NCBI GenBank assembly: GCA_963969345.1
Contig: OZ017770.1
Coordinates: 8,007,246-8,071,245 of the forward strand
Reading direction: 5' to 3'
DNA: 64,000 bases
DNA from: Turbatrix aceti
Lineage: Eukaryota > Nematoda > Chromadorea > Rhabditida > Panagrolaimidae
Part shown: positions 43,201-55,414 of the stretch, piece by piece
Position numbering within the stretch: the stretch's first letter is position 1
Layout: each line of letters starts with the position of its first letter
Notes under the pieces: model-generated
The model's database searches: none
The model's input: only the letters and a program-made list of their open reading frames with translations
Told to the model about the DNA's origin: nothing
Made by a program: the position numbers and the translations under genes

Positions 43201-45388
43201 CTCCTGGACCGCAGGTAATGCCTGGTGAGCTTGGAAGAGAGCAGGTGAATGCTGAAAATATTTTTTGTGTTCATGAAAAACCAGATAAGGCAAATTACCT
43301 TTTGTGGGACAGCATCCGTACATATCGCCATCAAAGTAGCATTCAAAATTCGCCGGGCAGGTAGATTTCGAAGCTGCAGGAGTACAGGTGACGAACATGC
43401 CTTTATGGTCCTTGTACGCCATGCCTTGAGGACATTTGGGCTCCGCTTAAAAATATTTTTTTTTGTTTTATGTAAATTTTATAAATATGTATTTTCTTAC
43501 GTGTAGCACTTCGACAGAAAGTCTGGCAATCCATGAGCGTTTCAAAGTTGTTATCATTGCCCTGGCAACCGGTGTATTCAAATGACTGGCATTCACGGGT
43601 TGTAACGCTGTACCAATACCTGCGAACGCTTCGATCACATTTACCGATTCTCAACGGTTGCGTGCAAATAGTTTCTGAAGCGCGCAAAAATTTAAATGAA
43701 ATTTTTTTTTAGATTATTTTCATCTGCACTTACGCATTCTAGGACAACAAACATTCTGGTCCAGCTTGCATTCATGTGAGCTAGGACAATCCGCGTTGTT
43801 GTGACAGGTTTGTGTGATTTCACCGATTCGAAGGGGGCTTCCACGGTCGCATTGAACTAAAGAAAAAAAATTTGATTTGGAAGAAAAATAATTTAGAAGC
43901 CTACGTCGGGCGCAGAATAATTCGCAATCAATTCTCGACTGAAAGTTATTGTAATTTCCACCGGCTCCATGGTAAGTGAATGCCGAGCACTTTCCACTGG
44001 CTGGATCGTAATAGAATCGCGTTGACGTTGCTGTGCCTTGTTTTTGAACGCCGGGATGATATACTGTAGATCGCGTGGCTGCAGACATGTCCAGCGGTCT
44101 TCCACCCATGGGGCCGCATACTGATACTAAAAATATTATTTTCTATTAAATTTTCTAAATGTTTTTTTCAAATAACTTACCAACTGTTGGACAACATGTT
44201 TGTTGGGATCCAATGGATTTGCATTCATAATTTGGCCCACAAACTGAGTTTTGAGTGCAACCACTGAGGGGTGCTTCTTCGATGAATGTTGCGCGATTGT
44301 CGAATTCAGGACTTCCTCTCGCGCACGCTAAAAACTCAAATTTAAAATCTGTACTCAAAAAAAAAAACAGAACTTACAATCCCGGCAATAAGACTCGCAG
44401 TGTTCGACAGTTTTAAAGTTGTTCGGACTGTGGTCACCGCTACCGCTAGCAAACGGGTCCCACAAAAATTGCTGGCACATGCCGGTTACAGCGTTATACC
44501 ACCATCTTGGTTCCGAAGGATTTCCACCAGTGGCGGTCGGTTGAACGCATGTAAAGGCTCTGTTGGGACAGCATATGCCGTTGGCTTCTTTGCTGTACCC
44601 CGCCGATGTCAGATCCATTACGGTGACAAACTCCACGCAATTGTACAGGTCAGCCAGGTAGCTGTTGTCCGACGGAAAGAGACAAGCTGCATTACCGTTT
44701 CCAATTTCTTCGGTTCCGATGGTCTGAGAAGTCAATGTGCTTTCCGTATTGCAAAGCACGGGTCCGGGGGTGTTGTCTTGTCTTGGATGGTAGACGTCGG
44801 AGAGCGCTGACGTGTATCCTGCGCCTTCTGGCAGCGGACAGGTGATTGCGAGTCTGTTTTCGTTGGCATCGTAAATGTCGAGGCAGACATGGCCATCCCG
44901 GGTGGCTCGTTCGACTTTCTTTTCCCCGCATCGACAGGTACCGACGCCGGCATTGGTATCGCAATAGGCATCGGGCCAGACGCTGCTGCATTGCTCGTTG
45001 TACATGCATCCGGGCTGACCTGGCTCGATTTCTAAAAAAAGTAAAATAAGGGGATGAAAAAAAGTGTATAAACCCACTCAAATAACAATAATTTTCTGCA
45101 GCAATGTAAGTTGAAAGACACACACAGACACCTGAGTTGCAGAACATGCCCTAAAGGTACACGAATTTTAAAAAACTACAGAAAACCGAAGCAAGCAAGA
45201 AACGTACATTGAGGCAATCCGTGTTAAAAGCACAAGCATCACCGACTTTTCCACTGCCATTTTGTTTTTTAAACCTGGCAGTATCGGTAGATCCTGTAAA
45301 GCCTTGAACTGATCAAACAAGACAAATTATTGTTTAACTCACTGAAGAACAGTAACAGTAGCAACCAAAAACTGGATATCAACATCAT
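40209..45388 (-). CDS. Large secreted Kunitz/lustrin-repeat protein, paralogue 3
   Basis: Exon 1 (45388-45343) encodes a signal peptide ([12 protein letters not shown]). Exon 2 (45308-45208) goes straight to the EB-like module, so the N-terminal Cys-box of paralogues 1 and 2 is missing. An extra intron splits the EB-like module. Kunitz units are near 44375-44560, 43900-44110, 43500-43680, 43080-43250 and 42740-42940; unit 3 has Asp at P1 (G-K-C-D-R-S) and unit 5 has a two-residue insertion before its second Cys. Lustrin repeats, EB-like modules (41030-41460) and a basic spacer follow. The last exon ends [10 protein letters not shown] at 40209, homologous to the C-terminus of paralogue 1. Confidence 0.83.
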
Positions 45389-46202
45389 TTCATCAATACA
45401 AACTCAGTAATGGTTCGAAAAGAGAGCCAAGTGAAAAAGCGATCAACCAAATTTGTAAAATTGACCGATACAAAAGATTTGTAAATTAAAAATTGACAGG
45501 CTCGGTCGTCTTCTTCGTGACTAAACTCGGTGACACTACTACGGAGTACAGTTATCCAAGCCCATCCTCTGCATAAGCTAGACGTAAAAAATTTTAATGA
45601 CGTATCGAGTAACGCTTCGAAGCTGTCAATCAAGGCAATGAGGCAATAAAGATAATTGTCGATGTTTTCTTAAATCTCGTACAGATCGGGCTCGTACCAT
45701 ATTCGGACGTGTCAGGATATACATACAAATGTATGTACAAAAAAAAAATGTTGTGCAAAAACACACGTATGTATGGACCATTTTTTTGGACTGCTTTTTT
45801 TGTTTCAAATTTTTTTGTAATATTTCAATTCAAAAATATTTAAATGTAGACTTTGACCATCGATGTTTTGCGAACCTTTTTACTACCCCCGCTACTCAAA
45901 CAACAGGTTTTGGAATAACATGCATCCATAACGCAGAAAACAGACCATGCACCTTCCGCGTGTGATCGATTGTGATAGCACCCCATCGCCAGAAAAATAC
46001 TTGACGCTGATAAACACTTTATGTGTGGGTTGTACTGCTCTGTAAGCTGTAAGCGGTGAACGCGTAGGCAGTTCTATCGATTGGGTGCCGATCGCAAGCA
46101 AGCTGGCTGCGCGGTACACCTGCTTTTCCCATTGTTGTTCATTTGCACGGCATTAAATATTTGTTTAAAAAAGTCTGGTATTGATACTCTTTTTTTATTA
46201 CA
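45389..46202. other. Intergenic between divergent genes, no gene seen
   Basis: Upstream regions of array gene 3 and of the tail-anchored protein gene. No conserved frame or repeat was noticed. Confidence 0.45.
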
Positions 46203-47069
46203 ATGGATCTACAAGCGTCGTTTGAAACAAAATTTGACGACGAACGTGGAGAGCTGAGTTTTTACGAGGACGCATTGGATGACATGGACGAAGAAGCCAG
46301 AACGCTGCAGCGTGACACCGCGATGCAGGTTAGGCGGATTCACAGCAGCTTGCGGCACCGGCCGCCTCCGTTGGTGACAATGGGTCGACCAGCTCCTTCG
46401 GCGAGCCGGCAGCCGTCGTCTGCCAGCGAGAATTCCAGTATTGAAAAGATCGGCACTGGAGAGGGTGAATTCTTAGCTTGGATATCTGCTGTCAACAAGA
46501 AATTATCTATTGCAGGATTTCGAAGCCGAAAGGGAACTAACAGTTTGCGGCGCAGAAGCAACAAGAGCAACAACAGCAGTTCCAATTCCAACAATGGTCA
46601 TGACGATGACTGGAAGCAGTTAAACTTCACGGTTAGTTTTTTTTATTAAAAATTTTTTGGACGAATGTTTTTTGTAGTTTCAGGAAGCCGCCAGCTACCC
46701 TCTGCTCTTTCAGCTCAATCAACAGCTTCAAACTATCTCTAGTCAACTTAACGAAGTCGCCAGTGCAAATGCCCTGCACCTGAAGCTCATGCATCGGCTT
46801 TTGTACGAGACTGTTTTGGTACGAGTGCTTTTATTTCTGAATGCTGGTTAAAAGTTTTTTTTCAGTTAAACAGAAGGCGCCAATCGTATTGGTATTATTT
46901 CACGCGATTTTTCTTTTTCTGGCTTCCCCTGATGACCGTTCCCTTCATCTGTCGACTGGCTTACAAATTTTATACAGCGTGGGTTTCATTCAATAATTTT
47001 AAAAACGACAACTCAAATATTTTTAGACGGAGACTTCAATTTGGGCGAGTTTTGTTAAAGTATATGTGA
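46203..47069 (+). CDS. Probable tail-anchored membrane protein, unknown
   Basis: Exons 46203-46631, 46678-46818, 46866-46978 and 47027-47069 sum to 726 nt (241 residues). The acidic N-terminus (D-D-E-R-G-E-L-S-F-Y-E-D) is followed by a basic, Ser/Asn-rich linker. An amphipathic helical stretch with heptad-like Leu (Q-L-N-Q-Q-L-Q-T-I-S-S-Q-L-N) comes next, then one hydrophobic segment near residues 200-222 (F-F-F-F-W-L-P-L-M-T-V-P-F) and a short basic t-tail (A-R-R-L-Q-F). This architecture fits a tail-anchored ER, Golgi or mitochondrial protein. The second exon has two tandem acceptors (TAG|TTTCAG|GAAGCC), giving products that differ by two residues. No family is recognised. Confidence 0.68.
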
Positions 47070-47104
47070 CTTTCTGCACGGTTTAAAATAAACCCGCCAT
47101 TGCT

Positions 47105-47691
47105 TCAAAACTGCCCGGCATTTGGTTTTTTCAAATATTCCAGCAGTGCGATATTGTGCTTGCCCTTGGCAATGAGTTTGTTATCAGTTTTGCGACGAAA
47201 CTCGCATTCGGTGAAGCAAATTGACCGGCCTTTCTTCAGAACTTCCGCTGTGATGACGACAGTTTCTCCGAGAAGAGCCGGAAGCATATAGCTGAAAGGA
47301 TTATGGGTTGACAAGTAAGTAGTCATGAGTGATAAAAATAAGAGGTTTTGCGCACAAAGCCCTACCTTGCGGATAGATCGATCGATACCATGGGTGTATC
47401 GCGGACCGTTACGCCGAGTGCTCGAGCCGTGACGATATCAACGAGCGAGATAATCTGTCCGCCATGGAGTGTTCCTTTGTCATTGACATGCTCAGGACCA
47501 ACTGTCAGCTCGCACGTCACGCTTTGGGTGGAAGCCGCGATAGGAACTAGCTGCAAAGGTTTAAATACTGCAACGTCATCACCTCAAACACCACCAACCT
47601 GTCCGCCGACCCGATTAAAGTTATCCGTTTTTTCCATACGCTGGATGGAGTCGGCAAGATACTCCAAAGCCTGCTCTTCAGTTTCGGCCAT
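47105..47691 (-). CDS. Hotdog-fold acyl-CoA thioesterase (ACOT13-like)
   Basis: Three exons, 47691-47599, 47550-47366 and 47291-47105, give 154 residues. The hotdog core carries H-V-N-D-K-G-T-L-H-G-G, the conserved N/D...L-H-G-G motif of the PaaI/THEM2 thioesterases, where the backbone Gly and the Asn bind the thioester. S-V-T-C-E-L-T-V and A-L-G-V-T-V-R-D-T follow in the order expected for this family. Members hydrolyse medium or long acyl-CoAs in mitochondria or cytosol. It converges tail to tail with the gene at 46203-47069, with only 35 bp between stop codons. Confidence 0.87.
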
Positions 47692-47699
47692 TTGATACA

Positions 47700-48396
47700 A
47701 CTTTTAAAGCTCGGAATGGAAACAAAATATAGTTCTTTTTAATGGCCGTTAAAAAGATGAAAGAGAATTTGTGTCTACGAAAAAAAGTTGCAGGCTGTCG
47801 GGCAAGACTGGACTAGGAGGTTTTCTGCGCTGCTTTGTGCCTGTAAAGCCATCGTTGTTGTATATGCGAAGATCGGGGTCGGGCGATAATGTGCATCGAA
47901 CGAACAGTGCTCGATAGATGAAGGATTTCCATTTCCGTGGAATGACAATGGAGCCATGCAAAATCAAGGTGACAGAAAAAAAATAACGAAAGAAATGCAA
48001 AATAGAATGCACTTACTCAAGTTTGACAAACATGTATTAAAACAAATTTTTTACTCTCATCTGTGGTATGTAGACAAAAACAGTGCTAAGGTAGAAAAAA
48101 AAACAGGGATTAAAAATTTTGTCTGATAGCAGTAGTAGTTAGCAGCATCAATCAATGGTAGGTGCAAAATGATGATCTACATAGGTGCCCAGCCCAAAGA
48201 TAACCAATCTCAGGAAGACTTCGATGAGTTAAAGCAAAGTGATCAACACCACCGCCACCACCACCCCCACTTTCAACTCGAAGTCCGGTCCTCTGCGTGC
48301 CTAGCTTATCTGTATAAGTCATAAAATATACCATCAAAAAGAAAACAAAAAGGTGCCGACTGTTTTCTCTTTTTTTTGTTGTTGTTACAAGGCCAA
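47700..48396. other. Intergenic upstream of the TWK gene
   Basis: Contains a minus-strand open stretch 47749-47970 with some coding look, but without a clear start or acceptor. A (CCACCG)n-like simple repeat lies at 48249-48270. No supported gene. Confidence 0.35.
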
Positions 48397-50528
48397 ATGA
48401 ACTCTACGCATAAAGGTATGACTGTGAATATTTTTGACACCTCGCAATCTGCTAATTTTTTTTGCAGATTTCGACTCTTATTACCATGATCCCTGCAACC
48501 CAAACCCAACGGTTTGCACTGAATTTCCACAATACTCATACCCCAATGATGACTACGTCACGGGAGAACGTCTGTACAATCGGAGAAATACGATAAACGT
48601 ACATATATTTAAGTTTTTTTGTCGCTGATAAAATTTGATGTTTTTAGCTGATCTCAACTGTTTTGAACTATGGACCGCAAGCAAATATTGACGATCATGA
48701 GCTTTTCGGCTCCGAGCTGAATCTCAAAGCTTATCGCCAAAGCATCTTTGTAAAAAAGTCTAGAAATGTTATTTTTCAACAAGTCGTCAAGTCCGTCGCC
48801 TTTGTTGTTTGTTTGCATTAACACCAAGGATTTGATTTCGTTTCAGGATGCCAAAACGAGTCGGCTTTCGGCACTTTATATTAATTGCTCTCTTGGCACT
48901 GTACTCGGCAGTAGGCGGCCTCATTTTCCTTCAATTTGAAAGGCCTGCTCAACTCAAAGCACTGAGTAAAGCGGACGTGGAGGCTTCAACGTATGTAGAC
49001 CCCTCTTGTTATGCATTTTTTTTCACAGGTAATAATTTTTCAGTGTTATAAAAAACTACACCGATAAGATTTTTAATGTCCTCAGCATCAATGGAACGAA
49101 GGAACAGTGGATAGAGGTACAATCACTACTGGGACAAGCCATAGACGAGAGACTGCTCATCGAGGGAGAATTCATTGGCACAAAACTCACGCATGCCATG
49201 CATCAGACGTGGACCTATAGCAGTGCTGTGTTTTTCGGTATGCATACAAATATACCTTGATCTTTAAAAGTCGTAAAAACACGTCTGTCTCAACTTTCAG
49301 CCATGTCACTGTTTACAACCATTGGTTACGGTACCCCTGCACCCCGAACGGTAGCAGGAAAGACAACCGCTGTGATCTATGCCCTTGTTGGAATTCCACT
49401 CATGCTTGTGGTATTATCTGACGTCGGGAAAATACTACTCAAGTATTTTACGCACTCGTATAATATCTGCCGACGACTTTATCAGTGAGTTTAAATTCTT
49501 TACATTTTTTTAGAAAGTAACATTATGTATCAATTTTTGCAGCAAATTTCAAAAACAATTTGGGGACCAAATGAAGCCAATTGAAAAGTACGAAAAATTG
49601 GAGGACTCAGACTTTCCGTTATCCCTGCTAATTATTTTGGTCGTGCTTTATCTGCTCGTAACAGCGACTGTCGTGTGCGTGTTTGACTACCATAGCGGAA
49701 ACGATCCCGGCTTGGATATGGGAAACGCAATTTACTTTTCGTAAGTTTTTTCTTTGCCCTGTTTGCGGACATTTTAGTGCGTTATCATCGGCGAATGCCT
49801 AATTATCACGTGATCTTCAGCTTCGTTTCCATGTCGACGATAGGTCTTGGCGACATCATGCCTAACAACATTGAATACAGTCCCTTCCTCGCGATTATGT
49901 TTCTCTTTGGTCTCGCTTTGCTAGGCGTGGTCAATTCCACAGTTTACGAGCAAATGGAAGAAGGATTCCTGCGCCTCATAGACACGATCGAGCAATGGCT
50001 GGAAGCATGTGTGACAAAAAGAGACAATCGAGTGGGATATGGCACTTTTAAGACTATAAAAGAGAACATTCAAGTGAGCCTTTTTTTGCAAAAAAAAAAT
50101 CATTGACACATAAAAAGTTGATTTATTTCAGCTCTTGGCTCTTGCTCTGCCGCTTTTTGACGACATTGATACAGACGTCAAAGATCAAATTGCTACTGTG
50201 CGGATTAGACATCGCACTCGGTCCCTGGATTTTTCTGATCTAGCCAAACTGCACTCGTATCTTACAATCGAGCGCCGCAAGACACTTGACGTAGCCGAGC
50301 TGTCACACATCAGACCCCATCTGATTGCCGAATGCGAGCGAAAACGAGGTAAGACCATATTGTTTTACGCATTTGATACAAATTTTGATTTATCTAGCTG
50401 CCACATGTCTGAATCACCATCCCGTTGCACATCGTGTACGGAGCGAAAAAATTAAACGCATAAGAAGCAAAATCCTCGGTCAGCAACGCTTGGTAACCCG
50501 AAAGTCGATTACCAATCATTCTGTCTGA
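48397..50528 (+). CDS. TWK-type two-pore-domain potassium channel
   Basis: Ten exons, 48397-48415, 48468-48598, 48648-48790, 48847-48990, 49086-49237, 49301-49484, 49543-49740, 49821-50073, 50132-50348 and 50398-50528, sum to 1572 nt (523 residues). The order is a long N-terminal tail, M1 (I-L-I-A-L-L-A-L-Y-S-A-V-G-G), an extracellular cap with N-G-T, P1 filter T-T-I-G-Y-G at about residue 205, M2, a cytosolic linker, M3, P2 filter S-T-I-G-L-G-D at about residue 330, and M4 (F-L-A-I-M-F-L-F-G-L-A-L-L-G). A long basic C-terminal tail follows. G-L-G in the second filter is usual for this family. The channel would carry background K+ current and set resting potential in nerve or muscle. The first exon codes for only six residues. 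Confidence 0.94.
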
Positions 50529-51154
50529 CATACTCATCCTTCAACAACCTCTGATCTGTTTTATTCCTCAATAGCATTTATGTACAAAAGTGAGAATTAA
50601 AATAATATAATATTTACATTAGTGTGAAAATTAGCACACGCCAAAATATGAATTTAAAAAAAAATTGTTAGAAAAAGCATTGTACAGACATGGTGTTTTT
50701 TGATTTGTTCCTCTGCGTAGTGATTGATTGTTATTTCGATTAGATCGTTTCCCACTGCACGGAATCATTACAAGAGGGTCGAGGTTACCGTTGAGTGTGC
50801 ACGTGTTTGCCGGCTGAGGGGTGAACCGTGAATCTGCGTGTATATCGTAGGACTGGTCGATGAGTTAAGCGAGTAAGATCGAATTCTTTTTTTGTCGGAA
50901 TTACTGCAAGGAGAAAGGTTTTGTTGTAAGTCGAAATTTGTGTTAATTGAGGTTAGGAGATAGGTATTGGTCAAGGAATTGGTATCCAGAGAGCGCCTAA
51001 ATACGACACATTCACACCACAAACACAAACAAACACAAACACAAAAAGCCCGGTTAGTCACACAGGGGAAGGTACAAAGAAGGTCAAAAAACCATACCAG
51101 CGCTGAATAGAGATCAAAAAAAATTTTAGAAAAATTTAAAAAAGCAAGGCTACT

Positions 51155-52615
51155 TCAGCGAGGGGTTTTTTCACCGTTCACAACCATGTATAAAGCAGTG
51201 TTTAACCTAAAGCGATTTTCGTGACACAGTCGTTCTTTAGTCATCTTGATCAACTTTTGTCGAAAGTTTGCGCTGCTCAGGCAGAAGAGGACAAAGTTCA
51301 GCGACTTGCCTACGAGCACCATAAAAGCCGTAATTGATTGCTAAAATAATGAAGCTAATTGATATGTTGCCAAATGACTAAGTAAGCAATTACGGTTCTC
51401 TTGAGATATACGGGATCGCTGTGTTGGAGGAAGCCAGCCATCAGACTTATGCATGCGGACGGCGCCTAAATAATTCATTTGTTTGTTTGTTTTTTTTGCT
51501 TCCAGACAATGCAACAAAACCTGTGTGATAATGAAGCTGGACACAATTGCACAGACCGTAAAAGCAACTCTCTGTTCTAATTTTAGCTGAGCTGCTCCCT
51601 GGCTAGCAGTTCTGTCGGACGTGCCGTTGCTGTTCTTCTTCGTCGAATTTCCGTAGCCTGTTGAGACGGCAATAAATTCTTTTCTACAAAAAAAAAGATA
51701 TGTACATGTCCCGCGTTTTTTTTGGATGTTTGTTAGTTGTTATATTGGGCAGTCATTGAATAAGCCGTCGAACAAAGGGAACAAACAAACCTTTGCCGCA
51801 AAGTGTAGATGAGCATGACATTTGAAATCACGATAATTACTGTCGGTATAAAAATGCCAAAAATTGCATTAATTTTGTGACTCCATCGAACGTACATGCG
51901 TTGAAGGGATGAGTAAGGATTGGTTTTGTTGTGCGGCCATCTACAAAGACATTTACGCATATGAAAAATTAAACACATTTCGTTTACGTACTCTGCATCA
52001 ACGGGGAAGCAATATCCATGTAATTGCGTTCCATTGCAAAAATACTGGGTATTACAGTAATACGAAAAATACCAATAAACTGTTAGAAGCAGTGTCGTCG
52101 TCACGATGCCAAAGATGATGGCAAGTGTGTGCTTGGATCGGTAGTTTCGCACGCTGAGAGGGTACCGGATGCCGATAAGTCGCTCGAGACATATCGTCAA
52201 AATTAGCCTAAATTGGGTTCACTCAGGGGGTTCAGAGGTCGTAACATTTAAGGGTGTCATACCAAATTGCTGTCATGGAAAACCAGTTTGTCATTGCTAG
52301 GGACGGAGTCTGGAGTTTGAAAAAGAAGGCGCGAAATGTGTTACTCCGAACAAAATACTCGTACTTCGCAAAGCAATTCAGAAGCATGGTTAGCAGGAAG
52401 AGCATGTCTGCGACGGCGAGACAAGCCAGAAGCTGATTTGATCTGGTTTTCATGCTCGGCGCCATCAGGATCGTGAGATTTATGAGATTTCCGGTAAAAC
52501 CGAAGAGTATGAAGAAAGGCGCAATGTACCCCGACAGGAGGGTTTCAAAATTATCGTCAGCAGACAACATCATCTGCTTCTCGCTAAGGCATATCGCTGA
52601 CGTATTTCTTGCCAT
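51155..52615 (-). CDS. Class A neuropeptide-type GPCR (FMRFamide-receptor-like)
   Basis: Exons 52615-52263, 52207-51791, 51683-51521, 51465-51394 and 51340-51155 sum to 1191 nt (396 residues). TM1 has the conserved G-N-L-I-N-L. TM2 has L-A-C-L-A-V-A-D-M-L-F. TM3 ends in E-R-L-I-G-I-R-Y-P-L, with E-R-L in place of D-R-Y, common in nematode FMRFamide-type receptors. Extracellular loop 2 is Cys-rich and ends in a C-F-P-V-D-A-E type stretch. TM7 ends F-V-L-F-C-L-S-S-A-N-F-R. An N-glycosylation site (N-T-S) is near the N-terminus. The ligand is probably a neuropeptide, but this is family inference. The start could lie in an earlier exon. Confidence 0.85.
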
Positions 52616-55414
52616 CCTGGAAGTAAAAACAAGGACGAAATAAATAGTAGTAAAAAATATCTGTTAGTTTGAAGGGCAACAAGGCGGGCAACAATGGCAT
52701 ACATAATCACAAAATAAAGGCGCGGCAACACCCCTCCTCCGTACAACACCACCCGCTGAGGCTAAATTCCGCAATCACAACAAATGACATGTTGCCTCTT
52801 TTTAGTTCCGATGAAATCGTTGGCGATTAAATGTGATCACATAAAACACAAAGACAGATGCGAAAAAGTTGTCGAAAAAAATGGAGAGAACGCGCCTGTG
52901 TGACTTTAAGGGCAGAGGTACATAGGCCAGGTTATGCATTTGCCTCACAGTTTAAAACATTCAAAGAGATTAAGAATATGTACAATTATACTTGGATTTG
53001 GACTTAATTGGAAGTGCTATAGTTTATCTGCACGTATCATATCGCAATGCTGTATTATGACGTCTATAGTCCCTGGCACTGCCATCACCAGAGTACCGCC
53101 ACCTCCCACAGTTTACGATGCAAGACAAAATAAAAAACCCCCACAGCTTGATTTTTTATCCCTACACTCTTAAAATAGTTTTTCCTCCTTAACTTTGGTC
53201 AGCTGGCCTTAAGAACAGGAACTCACATATATGTCTACTTTAGAACTATTTTTGGCAAAGGCAAAAAAAAACATCCGAAATAATGGATAATGATTTACCG
53301 GAATTTAGATAAACTGAAAATTGTCCCCATAAATGAGGCAATCATTAATCTTTTGTAAATGGCATCGAAGATTGCTCATAATGCAATTTGGGTGCAACAA
53401 CAAACTTTTGTGTATGTATATATGCGATGACGAAGCATTTGCTAACAGGATCAGCTGGAAACTACAAAAGTGGTAAGCTTGCATACATATACATATGTAC
53501 ATGAGCCATACATGGGGTAAAAATGACATTAGACAGAAAAGGGTTGAGGTTCCTGGACTCTTGCTACAATATATTGTCATCGAAACTAGAGCTCATAAAG
53601 CAGCGGTGACATATCGGCGGGACAAGCAAAACGGCTGTCCAATGGTTTATAAATTGTGTGTCTGGATATCAAAAAAAAATGCTTGCAAAAAGGATAACCA
53701 AAACGGCACAAACAAATAAAAATACACGGTTTGAGCGCTTCTCCATTTTTTTTTGCAGTACAATTTTTCCTGCCTCCCAGCGAAACAAACCTTAAGTTGA
53801 CAAGAACGTGCTCAAACACAAAAATGAGACAAAAAAAGGCGTTTCCATCCGCCGGCCAAAGAAAAAAGATTAGATTTCAGAAAAAAAAATATTTATATTC
53901 CGTATGATGCCTTTTTTTTTTGATTTGCATATAAAAAATTTGAGCCATCTTTAATTTTTGCCCGGTGAAATAAAAGAAGAACAAGAAGAGTGTTCTAATG
54001 CTCGCTTGCATGTGTTAGGACCCTCACACCCCGGGTCACACATTTATAACTATCGTAGTTCAGATTACGTGCAGGATAAGTGCAACAAAAAATTATTAAA
54101 TAAAATTACGGTACAAGTTAAAAAATTAATATTTGAAATAGAGAGTGCAAGTTTAATTAGCTATCGATAAACTTCTCACAAAAATCCAAAAAAACACTAA
54201 AACAAATACTTCAAACTTCTTGGGAACCATCCAAAAACAATAGACGTCGTTAGCCCTTTTTGAATTGGTTAAAGATGTATGTTGATCATAACGGTAAAAC
54301 AACAATGCAGAGGCGTACATATACACAAACATGCTTTTAGCCTGAGGCCGAAATGTGAAAAAAAGCCAATTCGAGAAGAACAGAGGGATCATAGGAAATG
54401 GTGTTTATTAAACCCATTAAATAGACCAAAGAAACTAGAAAAAAAGGAGAAGCGCGTTTTGATGTATCAAAAAAAACGGAAATGATGATTCCTTGTTTTA
54501 AGAAAATCAGGCACAAGAGATCGTGATTAATGTTCAATAGACAAATTGAAAGATGAACTCTATTGCTTTTAATATAACGCACAAATCAAAATACCACAAA
54601 ATGAGTAATAGGGAAGGAAATTTTCTTAGGCCTAGAAACACATGTGCAACATGCGTGAGTACGCATTAACGGCATGATGAGGCCAGCATTGTTGCGGATT
54701 TTTTTTCAGAACGAAATAAAAGTGCAAAAAATCACGAAGAATAAGAAAATCAGAGTTGTACAAAATTTTTGAAGAGATGTTTTGACACCCATGGAAGTTT
54801 ATAACTCGCAGGGTGCGTTAAAACTTTATCGGGAAAAAAATAAGTACCGTGTCGTCGAAGAACAACGAGCCGCCTTATCAGCTTGAGGCTTCTGAGAGTC
54901 TTCCTTTGCACGTTGAAAAAAAGCAAATGTTTTCTTTTACCTTCGCCCTCGCCCTCCGCACTTGGTCGCGATCATCGGGTATCAATTGAGACATTGCATG
55001 TTCCAAGTTGTGACCTGTCTGGTGGGCTACCGACCGACTGAGTTCTCGGGAGGCCAGCTAGGCAAAAAGATCACCGAAGCAACCCTATACTGCTACTTCG
55101 ATCACGAAAGCGCCAAACAACCTTCAATCCGATTTGAATTCTCTCTTTTAATCACGCGTTTAAAAAAATGGTGATAAAATTTTAAGGCAAACTGTAGTAT
55201 ATTTGCTGAGTAAAAAAAAGGAAACAAAATCCACAAGTTGTTGACAATGGCAAAGTGACTTTGCAAAATAAACTATGAAAATTTCCATTATTGCACAAAA
55301 AATCCAATTACTAAAAGACGTAAAAAAAACCGACCCAACGACCCGTAAAAACAATACAAAATAATACAAAACAAAAAAGAAGGAAAAATAAAAAAGTAAC
55401 GCGAGAGGACAAAT
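52616..55414. other. 2.8-kb intergenic region, no gene seen
   Basis: AT-rich with short poly-A/T runs and small TATATG/ACATATAC repeats near 53410-53500. Holds the GPCR promoter and the AGMO 3' flank. Confidence 0.5.

Noticed and set aside
51341..51544. Minus-strand open frame as a separate GPCR exon
   Set aside because: The in-phase model uses 51465-51394 with a GTAATT donor, giving a continuous TM6-TM7 region; the longer frame reads through an intron.
53395..53500. TATATATG-rich stretch as a promoter
   Set aside because: No gene follows in either direction at a sensible distance; it looks like simple repeat.
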